Origin: Betaproteobacteria bacterium
GTDB lineage: Bacteria > Pseudomonadota > Gammaproteobacteria > Burkholderiales > SG8-41
Reading direction: 5' to 3'
Length of the DNA stretch: 6,929 nt
Assembly (NCBI GenBank): GCA_023266245.1
Contig: JAHFRO010000024.1
Coordinates: 27,478 to 34,406 of the forward strand
Of the stretch, positions 1-5,969 are shown piece by piece. Positions within the stretch are counted from its first letter, which is position 1. Every line of letters starts with the position of its first letter. The notes beneath the pieces are model-generated. The model was not told the DNA's origin, did not search any database, and was given only the letters and a program-made list of their open reading frames with translations. The position numbers and the translations under genes are program-made.

Positions 1-80
1 GCAATCGCGGCCAGTATCCCGATGATCGCGACCACGATCATGAGCTCGATTAACGTGAAGCCTCTCCGCGTTATGCTCAT
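1..80 (-). CDS. Type IV prepilin, N-terminal fragment (3' end outside window)
   Basis: Only the first 26 codons are present; the gene runs off the left edge. They read MSITRRGFTLIELMIVV and then continue through AIIGILAAI. This is the class III signal of type IVa pilins: a short basic leader, the prepilin peptidase site between Gly7 and Phe8, the conserved Glu5 of the mature protein, and the hydrophobic alpha1 helix that packs the pilus core. The start ATG is preceded by GGGGGAG three bases upstream. An in-frame ATG four codons earlier (base 92) lacks a better ribosome site. A consensus sigma-54 promoter sits about 50 bases upstream, after the terminator of the neighbouring pilin gene, so this gene is its own transcription unit. 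It could be a second major pilin or a minor pilin; the missing C-terminal domain would decide. Confidence 0.9.
   Translation of the reverse strand, partial: MSITRRGFTLIELMIVVAIIGILAAI
19..41 (-). repeat. 23-bp identical block shared by the two pilin genes (left copy)
   Basis: Bases 19-41 are identical to 615-637. Both copies encode the core of the pilin alpha1 helix (LMIVVAIIG region). Flanking codons differ, so the identity is probably due to strong protein constraint, possibly helped by gene conversion. Confidence 0.75.
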
Positions 81-127
81 ATGCTCCCCCATGGGATGAA
101 GCATGATGCCCATCAGCAATATCTGAC

Positions 128-143
128 AGCAAAAGCCGTGCCA
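128..143 (-). promoter_or_regulatory. Sigma-54 (RpoN) promoter of the left pilin gene
   Basis: The minus strand reads TGGCACGGCTTTTGCT. This matches the -24/-12 consensus TGGCACG-N4-TTGCT at every defined position, with the invariant GG and GC correctly spaced. Transcription should start near base 117, giving a leader of about 37 bases before the ATG at 80. RpoN promoters need an enhancer-binding activator; in Pseudomonas and Geobacter the pilin gene is driven by the PilS/PilR two-component system. The activator itself is not in this window. Confidence 0.85.
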
Positions 144-183
144 TACGTCCTGCGCGAAATGAGGATGTGAAGGCGCAAGCAGC

Positions 184-211
184 AAAAAGAAACCCCTCTT
201 GCGAGGGGTTT
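184..211 (-). terminator. Rho-independent terminator after the complete pilin gene
   Basis: On the minus strand a perfect 9-bp stem (bases 203-211 pairing with 190-198, AAACCCCTC with GAGGGGTTT) closes a 4-base loop. It is followed by CTTTTTG, a U-rich tail in the transcript. It lies 45 to 73 bases beyond the pilin stop codon and before the sigma-54 promoter of the next pilin, so it separates the two units. Confidence 0.88.
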
Positions 212-220
212 CCGGGGATC

Positions 221-241
221 CGGACCGGGAACACCGGTCCG
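221..241 (-). other. GC-rich hairpin between pilin stop and terminator
   Basis: An 8-bp perfect inverted repeat (CGGACCGG at 221-228, CCGGTCCG at 234-241) encloses a 5-base loop, 15 bases after the pilin stop codon. It has no U-tract, so it is unlikely to terminate alone. A stable stem just before a terminator can protect the 3' end of an abundant mRNA, which would suit a major pilin; that role is inference. Confidence 0.55.
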
Positions 242-256
242 AGAAGGTCAGGCGTC

Positions 257-676
257 TTAGTGACGGCACTCTGCCGGAACGTACTTGAACAGTGCCGTTC
301 CACCGGTCGAGCACGCCCAGATGACTTTGCCGTCGGCAGGACTGAAGCTGGGTGTCAATACGATGGTCACCACCGTGCCGAGGGAGGTCGCGCTGCCAGC
401 GATCGTCACAACGCCGTTATCGGAAATCGAACCGCCGGTAACCTTGCCGCTGAGACCGACAGTCAGCCCAAAGCCCGAGCTTGCCAGCGTGCCGTTCGAC
501 TGCGCGGCTTCCGAGATGGTGGTCTTGAAGCCGCTCGCCTGCAGGATCAGTTCCGACACCTTGGCGCGTATGGTGTAGTCCTGGTAGGCGGGCAAAGCCA
601 CGGCAGCCAAAATGCCGATGATCGCGACCACGATCATCAGTTCGATCAGGGTAAAACCCCGTTGAATACGCTTCAT
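257..676 (-). CDS. pilA: Type IVa major pilin precursor
   Basis: A 139-residue prepilin. The leader MKRIQRG is cut by prepilin peptidase after Gly7, giving a mature protein of 132 residues starting FTLIELMIVV, with Glu5 needed for assembly and an N-methylated Phe1 expected. Residues 8-30 form the hydrophobic core helix, followed by YQDYTIRAKVSE, typical of proteobacterial pilins. Cys122 and Cys137 can form the C-terminal disulfide loop. Residues 51-112 are rich in Ser and Thr (21 of 62) with only four charged residues, so many hydroxyl sites are available for O-modification. The last residues are AECRH, so there is no terminal Ser of the kind modified by TfpO/PilO. The start at 676 is chosen because AGGAG lies six bases upstream; the frame stays open to 919 but that extension precedes the leader. 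It has its own sigma-54 promoter and terminator. It is somewhat shorter than common 145-160 residue pilins. Confidence 0.93.
   Translation of the reverse strand: MKRIQRGFTLIELMIVVAIIGILAAVALPAYQDYTIRAKVSELILQASGFKTTISEAAQSNGTLASSGFGLTVGLSGKVTGGSISDNGVVTIAGSATSLGTVVTIVLTPSFSPADGKVIWACSTGGTALFKYVPAECRH
615..637 (-). repeat. 23-bp identical block shared by the two pilin genes (right copy)
   Basis: Second copy of the block at 19-41, in the same reading frame of the complete pilin gene. Confidence 0.75.
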
Positions 677-736
677 AGAGATCTCCTGTAAGTTAACCCA
701 AACAACACAAACGTAATGGTTGCGCTTGGATAGCCG

Positions 737-752
737 AGCAAGGTTCATGCCA
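737..752 (-). promoter_or_regulatory. Sigma-54 (RpoN) promoter of the complete pilin gene
   Basis: The minus strand reads TGGCATGAACCTTGCT, matching TGGCACG-N4-TTGCT at all but one defined position (T for C in the -24 box), with GG and GC correctly spaced. The predicted start is near base 726, giving a leader of about 50 bases to the ATG at 676. Both pilin genes therefore carry the same promoter class. Confidence 0.82.
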
Positions 753-889
753 ATGCACGGCTGTCCGACCAAACTCCACTGTATCTTCAATGGGATGCGT
801 ATGCTCTTCCGATCGCGGACGATTTCCAACGAGGAAACAGGGGGTTGACCACCTTCGTGCCAAAATTGACAGGAAGATAAGGCGGCACA

Positions 890-1011
890 GTGACGCGTGT
901 CTCCTCGGGTCCACGTCACAGCAGAAGCGTGTGATTATTTTCACATTTCTTCGATGGCATGAAAATTCCAGCAGCAGACGCGCGCCGTCACTAGCTGACG
1001 ATTTACGTCAC
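890..1011. promoter_or_regulatory. Cluster of GTGACG/CGTCAC motifs, candidate activator sites
   Basis: The hexamer GTGACG, or its complement CGTCAC, occurs at 890-895, 914-919, 986-991 and 1006-1011, and a 5-base version, TGACG, at 996-1000. Copies at 890 and 914 face each other, as do those at 986 and 996. The copies at 986 and 1006 are 20 bases apart, two helical turns. The cluster lies about 165 to 285 bases upstream of the predicted pilin start, within the range used by enhancer-binding activators of RpoN. The binding protein is unknown; the sequence is not an obvious PilR site. Confidence 0.4.
930..945. promoter_or_regulatory. CRP/Vfr-type binding site
   Basis: Bases 930-945 read TGTGATTATTTTCACA, an exact TGTGA-N6-TCACA palindrome, the core consensus of CRP-family regulators, followed by TTT as in strong E. 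coli CRP sites. The centre is about 211 bases upstream of the predicted pilin start. In Pseudomonas the CRP homologue Vfr controls type IV pilus functions, which fits the position. At this distance it would act as a remote or architectural site rather than by direct RNA polymerase contact. Confidence 0.6.
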
Positions 1012-1098
1012 CTTGGGGACGACCCTTCTGGGATATCCCCAGCCACCGCCGTTACGCCGCAACAGCATACAACACCGCAGAGGCATCAGCACGATCGC

Positions 1099-2682
1099 TC
1101 AAACGACGTCTTGGGGCGCCCCGGGTAGCTTGCCCACTTCGTCTGCTACACGCCGGATTACCGGGCGCCATTCACCACGCTGCGTTTGCCGGAACAGACG
1201 TGCGGTTGGATACCAGGGCAGCGCTTCGCCACGATCGAGATAGCGCCATTCCGGGTTCGCTGGCACCAACACCCACACGCGCTTACCCAATGCGCCCGCG
1301 AGATGAACAATCGAGGTTTGTACTGAAACCACCATGTCGAGTGCGCTGACCAGCGCGGCCGTCTCGTCATAGTCATCTATCGCTTCGCGCCAATGATGCA
1401 CCGTCACCCCCTCCGCGCGCGCCAGTGCCTTGATTTCCTCTTTGCACTCGCCGTATTGCAGGCTGATCCAGTGCGCCTGTCCCTTGAGAATTGGCACCCA
1501 CTGTGAGAGCGGCACGGAACGCGTGGCCTGCCGTGTCTCTTTGGTTCCGCCGCGCCACGAGATGCCGACCTTTGGTCCTTCGCCGAGCCCACCCAGTCGG
1601 GAACGCCATGCGAGTACCTGCACGGGATCGGGCGCCAAATAACCTCGGTGTATCGGAAAATTATCCAATTCACGCCCCAGCCGGTACGGCAGGCTGCCGA
1701 CCTGAACCTGGCAATCAAACTTGAGGTCATCCGCAACCCACCCTGGGACACCTTTCTGGCGGCGGGCATAGATCCGGGCAGCGGGAAACGACCGGCTGAA
1801 CAGCTTTTTCAGGCGGCCATCGATTTCGACCGCGCACAACTTCGCCTGCGCGATAATCTCGGGCAGGCAGGAGGCGAACATGATCTGGTCGCCCAGGCCT
1901 TGTTCGCCCCGAACCAGGATCACGCAACCATCCAACGGTGATCCCGTCCAGACCGGACAATCGACTCTGAGTTGGGGTTCCCACTCCTCGGAGTAGATGC
2001 GCCATTCGTATTCACGCCAGCCCTCGCGGAACCGTCCCTTGCGGAGTTGCAGCGTAGCGAGTCGCGTATGAGCATCGGACAGGTTTGGATCAAGCCGGAG
2101 GGCCTCCAGCAAACGCTCTTCACCCTCGGCTTCACGTCCGAGGTCCAGCAATCCGGCCGCGTAATTCAGAACGATTCCCGCATCGTCGGGCCGCAGTCTG
2201 AATGCGCGTTCCAGATACGCAATGCCTTCCTGGGACTTGCCCTCGTCTTTGAGGCACAACCCCAGATTGGACAGTGCAGGGACGAAGCCAGGCTCGATAT
2301 CAAGCGCGCGCGTGTAATAGCGCGCCGCCTCTTCCAATTCATGTTGTAAGCGGGCGATGTTGCCGAGCGCGTTGATCACTTCAACATGACTCGGGCAGTC
2401 CGCAAGAACCCGCTCCAGGCAATGCCGTGCGGCAGCATATTCATTTCTGCGGCCGTGGATCACGGCCAGCGAATAAAGTGCATCTGCATTATCAGGGGCA
2501 AGCTGCAGCACTCGCCGATAAGCTTGTTCGGCTGCATCCCAGTCGCCCTCCCCCGCCTGACGCGCACCGTCCTGCAACAGTTGGCTGATGCCGGGCGGAC
2601 CCTGTGGCACACCAGGTGCCGCAACTGCGACAACACGCCGGGCGACCCTGGCAAAGGCACTTCTCAACAATTTGCCAAGCAT
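1099..2682 (-). CDS. TPR-repeat protein with C-terminal GT9-like glycosyltransferase domain
   Basis: A 527-residue protein with no signal peptide, presumably cytoplasmic. Residues about 32-230 are tandem TPRs with exact 34-residue spacing; the repeat-ending prolines fall at 63, 97, 131, 165 and 199. Residues about 250-515 resemble the heptosyltransferase-like domain of TPR-glycosyltransferases: EQGLGDQIMFAS at 260, VGISWRGG at 372, DDYDETAALV near 436, SVQTSIVHLAGALG near 453 and WYPTARLFRQ at 490. The Asp usual in the SVDT motif is Gln455, as in the adjacent paralogue. TPRs usually bind protein partners, so a protein acceptor is plausible; donor and acceptor are unknown. The chosen ATG gives an N-terminus (MLGKLLRSAF) like the neighbour's (MGLRGLLKSW). 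Its ribosome site is weak (GGAAG, 11 bases away); the frame stays open to 2808, inside the upstream gene. The gene sits 53 bases after that stop and looks less GC-rich. Confidence 0.85.
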   Translation of the reverse strand: MLGKLLRSAFARVARRVVAVAAPGVPQGPPGISQLLQDGARQAGEGDWDAAEQAYRRVLQLAPDNADALYSLAVIHGRRNEYAAARHCLERVLADCPSHVEVINALGNIARLQHELEEAARYYTRALDIEPGFVPALSNLGLCLKDEGKSQEGIAYLERAFRLRPDDAGIVLNYAAGLLDLGREAEGEERLLEALRLDPNLSDAHTRLATLQLRKGRFREGWREYEWRIYSEEWEPQLRVDCPVWTGSPLDGCVILVRGEQGLGDQIMFASCLPEIIAQAKLCAVEIDGRLKKLFSRSFPAARIYARRQKGVPGWVADDLKFDCQVQVGSLPYRLGRELDNFPIHRGYLAPDPVQVLAWRSRLGGLGEGPKVGISWRGGTKETRQATRSVPLSQWVPILKGQAHWISLQYGECKEEIKALARAEGVTVHHWREAIDDYDETAALVSALDMVVSVQTSIVHLAGALGKRVWVLVPANPEWRYLDRGEALPWYPTARLFRQTQRGEWRPVIRRVADEVGKLPGAPQDVV

Positions 2683-2735
2683 GTCCGCAGGCGCTTCCGT
2701 CGAACAATCAATCCGAAATGCGGTTCCATGCTTCC

Positions 2736-4454
2736 TCAAGTTTCGGTATGAGCCCCGGATCGATACTGTGACAGCTGATCTGAGATCTGCCGGATCACCG
2801 TTTGCCAATCACCCGGTCGCTCCTGGCGCCACACGCGGGCGGACGGGTACCACGGCACGCGCTCGCCGCTCGACAGATAGCGCCACTCGGCGACGGCCGG
2901 CACCATGACCCACACCGGCCTGCCGAGGGCGCCGCCCAGGTGCACGATGGCAGTCTGCACCGATATCACCAGTTCGAGCGCGCACACGAGTGCTGCCGTC
3001 TCATCGTAGTCGTCGATCGCTTCCTGCCAGTGGTGGATACGGATACCGTGGTTATGCTCCAGATGCGCGATCTCGGCGCGGCAGTCCGTGTACTGCAGGC
3101 TCACGAAAGCGACATCGTTCTGGCCAAAGACCGGCAGCCACTGGTCAAGGGGCACGGACCGCAGGGATAGTCGCGAGGATTTCATTCCGCCGCGCCAGGA
3201 GACCCCGACCTTGCGCGCGCCCGGCAGCCCGGCCAGGCGCCTCCGCCAGGCCGTGATCTTGTCAGGGTCCGCCTGCAGATAGCCGTCGTGCGCCGGAAAC
3301 TCCTCGAGCGACTTCCGGAAATGCCGCGGGAGGCTGCCGATCGCGACCTGAAAATCGATCCTCGGAACTTTCTCGAGCCACTCCCCGCCCGCCGCCGTCT
3401 GCCCGGTATTCACGACCGTCACCGCGGGGAATGAACGGCGCAAGATCGGCTCCAGCTTCGGCGCGCACTCCACCACGCAGTGCCCCGCCAGCCGCGCGAT
3501 GTCGGGCAGGCAGGACGCAAACATGATCTGGTCGCCCAGTCCCTGCTCGGCGTGGACCAGGATGTTGCGGCCGGCAAGGGGCTCACCTTCCCACTCCGGG
3601 AAAGGGAACTCGCGCGGAACGTATTCCCACGCAACCCGTTTGCGCGCTTCGTAGTCGGTCCAGCCGCGCGCGAAGTCCTCTTGCTTCAGCAGCGCCAGTG
3701 CGCGGTTGAGCCGCGCGATGTCGGCGCTCGCATCGCTCCCGATCAAACGGTCGCACAACGCGAGCGCTTCGGCCAGGCGGCCGCGATACTGGAGCAGCAT
3801 CGCCCAGTTGCACATCACGTCACGGTCCTCCGGCGCGAGCTGCCACGCGGTCTCGATGTGCATCGCGCCCTCGTCGAACCGGTCGAGGCGCGTGATGAGC
3901 ACGCAGCCGAGGTTGCTGTGCGCCTGCGCGTGGTCGGGATCGAGGGCGACGGTCTGGCGAAAATGCTGGACCGCCTCTTCCAACATACCGCGCTCGACGA
4001 GTGCCGCGCCCAGTGCGTTGTGCGCCTTTGCGTGACGCGGATCACGCTCAAGTGTCCGGCGAAAACAGTGCTCGGCTTCGCCGGGCCGCCTCTGTGCCGA
4101 AGCGATCAAGCCAAGCTGAAAGTGCACCTCGGCCAACTCGGGCCTGAAATGCGTGGCGAGTACCAGGCTGTCGGTCGCCTCCTCGAGCCGCCCCTGCTTC
4201 CGGTAGACCACGCCCTGGAGCAGCAGCGCCTCGGCGTAGTCGTGCCGGCAATCCAGAGCGCGCGCCAACGCTTGTTCGGCCTCGGGCAGCTGCCCTGCCG
4301 ATAGATGTTCAGCACCTTTGAAATACCAGTCCTCGGCATCCCCGTGCGCCGCCACGGTCGTTGGCCGTGGCTGGGGCTCGGTTACCGGTTGGGCACCGTT
4401 TTGCGCGCCCGCCAAGCGCGCGATCCAGCTCTTGAGCAAACCACGCAGGCCCAT
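2736..4454 (-). CDS. TPR-repeat protein with C-terminal GT9-like glycosyltransferase domain
   Basis: A 572-residue paralogue of the gene to its left. After a short amphipathic start (MGLRGLLKSWIARLAG) and a Pro/Thr/Gln-rich linker to about residue 38, residues 41-270 form about six TPRs, with repeat prolines at 105, 139, 173 and 208; the last interval has one extra residue. The catalytic-type domain spans about 292-560: EQGLGDQIMFASCLPD at 303, VGVSWRGG at 416, FVSLQY at 450, DDYDETAALV at 481, SVQTAIVHLGGALG at 498 and WYPSARVWRQ at 535. The Asp of the usual DT motif is Gln500. The domain belongs with GT9-like transferases fused to TPRs; it probably transfers a sugar from a nucleotide donor, but no substrate can be named. 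The gene follows the methyltransferase by 57 bases, consistent with one operon. The ribosome site is weak, and the start rests on the paralogous N-terminus and the position of the frame. Confidence 0.88.
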   Translation of the reverse strand: MGLRGLLKSWIARLAGAQNGAQPVTEPQPRPTTVAAHGDAEDWYFKGAEHLSAGQLPEAEQALARALDCRHDYAEALLLQGVVYRKQGRLEEATDSLVLATHFRPELAEVHFQLGLIASAQRRPGEAEHCFRRTLERDPRHAKAHNALGAALVERGMLEEAVQHFRQTVALDPDHAQAHSNLGCVLITRLDRFDEGAMHIETAWQLAPEDRDVMCNWAMLLQYRGRLAEALALCDRLIGSDASADIARLNRALALLKQEDFARGWTDYEARKRVAWEYVPREFPFPEWEGEPLAGRNILVHAEQGLGDQIMFASCLPDIARLAGHCVVECAPKLEPILRRSFPAVTVVNTGQTAAGGEWLEKVPRIDFQVAIGSLPRHFRKSLEEFPAHDGYLQADPDKITAWRRRLAGLPGARKVGVSWRGGMKSSRLSLRSVPLDQWLPVFGQNDVAFVSLQYTDCRAEIAHLEHNHGIRIHHWQEAIDDYDETAALVCALELVISVQTAIVHLGGALGRPVWVMVPAVAEWRYLSSGERVPWYPSARVWRQERPGDWQTVIRQISDQLSQYRSGAHTET

Positions 4455-4511
4455 TTGTCTACTGACTTGCCTGAACCATGATGCCGTTTCGAGACCGGGT
4501 TGGAGAAGAGC

Positions 4512-5303
4512 TCACGTGATCTTCACCGCCACCCCTTGATGGCTCGAGGCAAAGCCGAGATATTGGTACGCGAGCCCGGTATCGCGTATGAACTCCTGGA
4601 ACGCGCGGAACTCGTGGTGCTCCCAGCCGGGGTAGTTGAAGTACTCGTCGAACAGGATGACCGTGCCCGGAACGATGTGCGGCCGGAGGTGGGTGAGGAT
4701 GGTCACCGCCGAGCTGTAAAGATCGGAATCCACGTGGAGGAAACGCGCGGGACCGGGATGCTGCGCGAGAAAATCGGGGAGCGTCTGCTCGAACCATCCG
4801 AGGACGAGCTTGAGGTTCGGCTGCTCGAACGCCGGAAGTTTGCCGTCGAGCGAGAAGCGGCCTTTCTTCTGATGGTGCGTCCAGTCCTCCGGCAACCCCT
4901 CGAACGAATCGAAGCCGTAGACCGGCTCGGTGGTGCAACCGGCGATGACGCGCAGAGAATCTCCCCGGTAAACGCCGAATTCCATGATCAGGCCGCCTAC
5001 CGTGCAATGCCCCATGGCGAAGCGGATCAGGGCATCGGGATGGACCAGGTTCTCCGCCATCCGCATGTGCTGGAGGAAGTACTGCGCTGAGGCGACGGAA
5101 GCCAGGAAATAAGCGGCCTGTTCCACGTCCAGCGTCGTCCGCGGCTGGGCCCCCCCGCGCAGGAAAGCTGCGATCTCGGCTTTGATCAGGGCGGGCAGGC
5201 GCGCGCCGATCTCCCGGGCGACGCTTTCCTGAACGAGGGTTTCGACCCCAAAGAGCTTGCCGATGATTCCGCGATACAGCCTGCCGAGCACTGAACCCAA
5301 CAT
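4512..5303 (-). CDS. TylF/macrocin O-methyltransferase-like SAM methyltransferase
   Basis: A 263-residue enzyme. Residues 1-75 are a helical N-terminal extension. The SAM-binding core starts with IMEFGVYRGDS at 106-116, followed by VYGFDSFEGLPEDW at 128-141, the acid-loop region typical of TylF-family proteins. Next come FLHVDSDLYSS at 188-198 and VILFDEYFNYPGWE at 215-228. The Asp192/Asp194 and Asp219/Glu220 pairs sit where this family binds the divalent metal that activates a sugar hydroxyl. Known members methylate sugar hydroxyls on macrolides and related compounds, and relatives occur in surface-glycan clusters. Between two glycosyltransferase genes, O-methylation of a transferred or donor sugar is the natural inference. 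The start at 5303 has AAGGAAAGGG upstream, the best ribosome site in the operon. A longer overlapping frame, 4459-5445, is a shadow. Confidence 0.88.
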   Translation of the reverse strand: MLGSVLGRLYRGIIGKLFGVETLVQESVAREIGARLPALIKAEIAAFLRGGAQPRTTLDVEQAAYFLASVASAQYFLQHMRMAENLVHPDALIRFAMGHCTVGGLIMEFGVYRGDSLRVIAGCTTEPVYGFDSFEGLPEDWTHHQKKGRFSLDGKLPAFEQPNLKLVLGWFEQTLPDFLAQHPGPARFLHVDSDLYSSAVTILTHLRPHIVPGTVILFDEYFNYPGWEHHEFRAFQEFIRDTGLAYQYLGFASSHQGVAVKIT

Positions 5304-5351
5304 TCGCTGCCCTTTCCTTCGCGTGCCGCGGCGAGGCCGACCGCCGGTTTC

Positions 5352-5969
5352 CTAGTCCGTGGCGGAAGCGAGCTCGCCGAACGAGATCGTCCACTTGACG
5401 CCGGGATAAGCGGCAGCGACCTCTTCGAACAGTATCTGCCACCACTGCTGCGGGCGCACCGTGCAGTGGGCATTCTCGCCGTTCGGCAGGCGGCTCTTGG
5501 CGGGGTAGCAGGCGACGGCCGCATACACGAAGCGCGTGGCAAACGAGAATATCTCGCTCACGATCCAGCGCAGGTCTTCCTCGGGGCAGTGCTCCAGCAC
5601 GTCGGTGCAGACCACGCCGTCGAACCGCTCCTCCGGGAGCCTGCTGTAGGGCTCGTAGCAGGGGTCGTAACAGCGCACCTCGTCAACGTCCCAGTAATCG
5701 AGCACGCTGTTCCACTCGCCCCGTCCCGGAAGCGCAATCCGTTGCGGTTCGTACTGCATGCCCTTGCCACTGCCGTAGTCGAGTATCGTCTTCGCGTCCG
5801 TTTCGTCTATCAGCCTCTTGATGCGCCCGAGATGGGGCATCAGGCTGATGCCCGGATAAGTCGCTTCAGGTTCGAGCTGGAGGAACTTCTCGCCCTCGAC
5901 ATGCAGCCGGCGATAGAGCTCCATCAAATTGCGATAACGGGGGCTTGGATGTTGTCTGCTGAACGGCAT
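5352..5969 (-). CDS. Class I SAM-dependent methyltransferase
   Basis: A 205-residue Rossmann-type methyltransferase. Motif I is TILDYGSGKG at 61-70, the SAM-binding glycine loop. VRCYDPCYEPY at 98-108 carries the acidic residue expected at the end of strand 2. FDGVVCTDVLEHCPEED at 116-132 is the DVLEH signature of many small-molecule methyltransferases. After YAAVACYPAKSRLPNGENAH (149-168) comes the W-rich segment RPQQWWQILF at 172-181. The substrate cannot be assigned; a sugar or glycan intermediate is suggested only by the neighbours. The start ATG directly follows the TGA of the upstream glycosyltransferase (TGAATG), so translation is probably coupled, and GGGG lies seven bases upstream of the ATG. 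The stop at 5352 is 48 bases before the TylF-like gene. Confidence 0.85.
   Translation of the reverse strand: MPFSRQHPSPRYRNLMELYRRLHVEGEKFLQLEPEATYPGISLMPHLGRIKRLIDETDAKTILDYGSGKGMQYEPQRIALPGRGEWNSVLDYWDVDEVRCYDPCYEPYSRLPEERFDGVVCTDVLEHCPEEDLRWIVSEIFSFATRFVYAAVACYPAKSRLPNGENAHCTVRPQQWWQILFEEVAAAYPGVKWTISFGELASATD

Larger units (their letters stand above)
677..1098. other. Regulatory intergenic region between glycosyltransferase operon and pilin
   Basis: These 422 bases separate the stop of the last TPR-glycosyltransferase from the pilin start. No open frame here has a convincing start and protein-like composition. The region is visibly less GC-rich than the genes to its right. It holds the pilin sigma-54 promoter (737-752), a CRP-type palindrome (930-945) and a cluster of GTGACG motifs (890-1011). 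No U-tailed terminator is visible after the operon; there is only a weak 5-bp hairpin at 1028-1042. Operon transcripts may therefore read into this region. Confidence 0.7.

Noticed and set aside
847..862. Third sigma-54-like element, TGGCACG at 856-862 on the minus strand
   Set aside because: The -24 box is perfect, but the -12 position reads TGGTC and lacks the required GC, and a good promoter lies closer to the gene.
1028..1042. Small inverted repeat CTGGG/CCCAG as terminator of the glycosyltransferase operon
   Set aside because: The stem is only 5 bp and no U-tract follows on the minus strand.
790..1128. 112-residue plus-strand open frame in the intergenic region
   Set aside because: Composition is Arg/His/Ser-rich and not protein-like, it overlaps the end of the glycosyltransferase gene, and it covers the regulatory motifs.
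2683..2808. N-terminal extension of the left TPR-glycosyltransferase to a start at 2808
   Set aside because: It would overlap the coding end of the upstream gene by over 70 bases, and the extra residues do not resemble the paralogue, whose N-terminus aligns with the ATG at 2682.
3480..4304. 274-residue plus-strand open frame
   Set aside because: It is the antisense of the TPR-glycosyltransferase at 2736-4454, with no recognisable motif; long antisense frames are common in GC-rich genes.
4459..5445. 328-residue minus-strand open frame
   Set aside because: It covers the TylF-like gene in another frame, is Arg/Pro/Gly-rich without domain motifs, and the overlapping frame has clear methyltransferase motifs.
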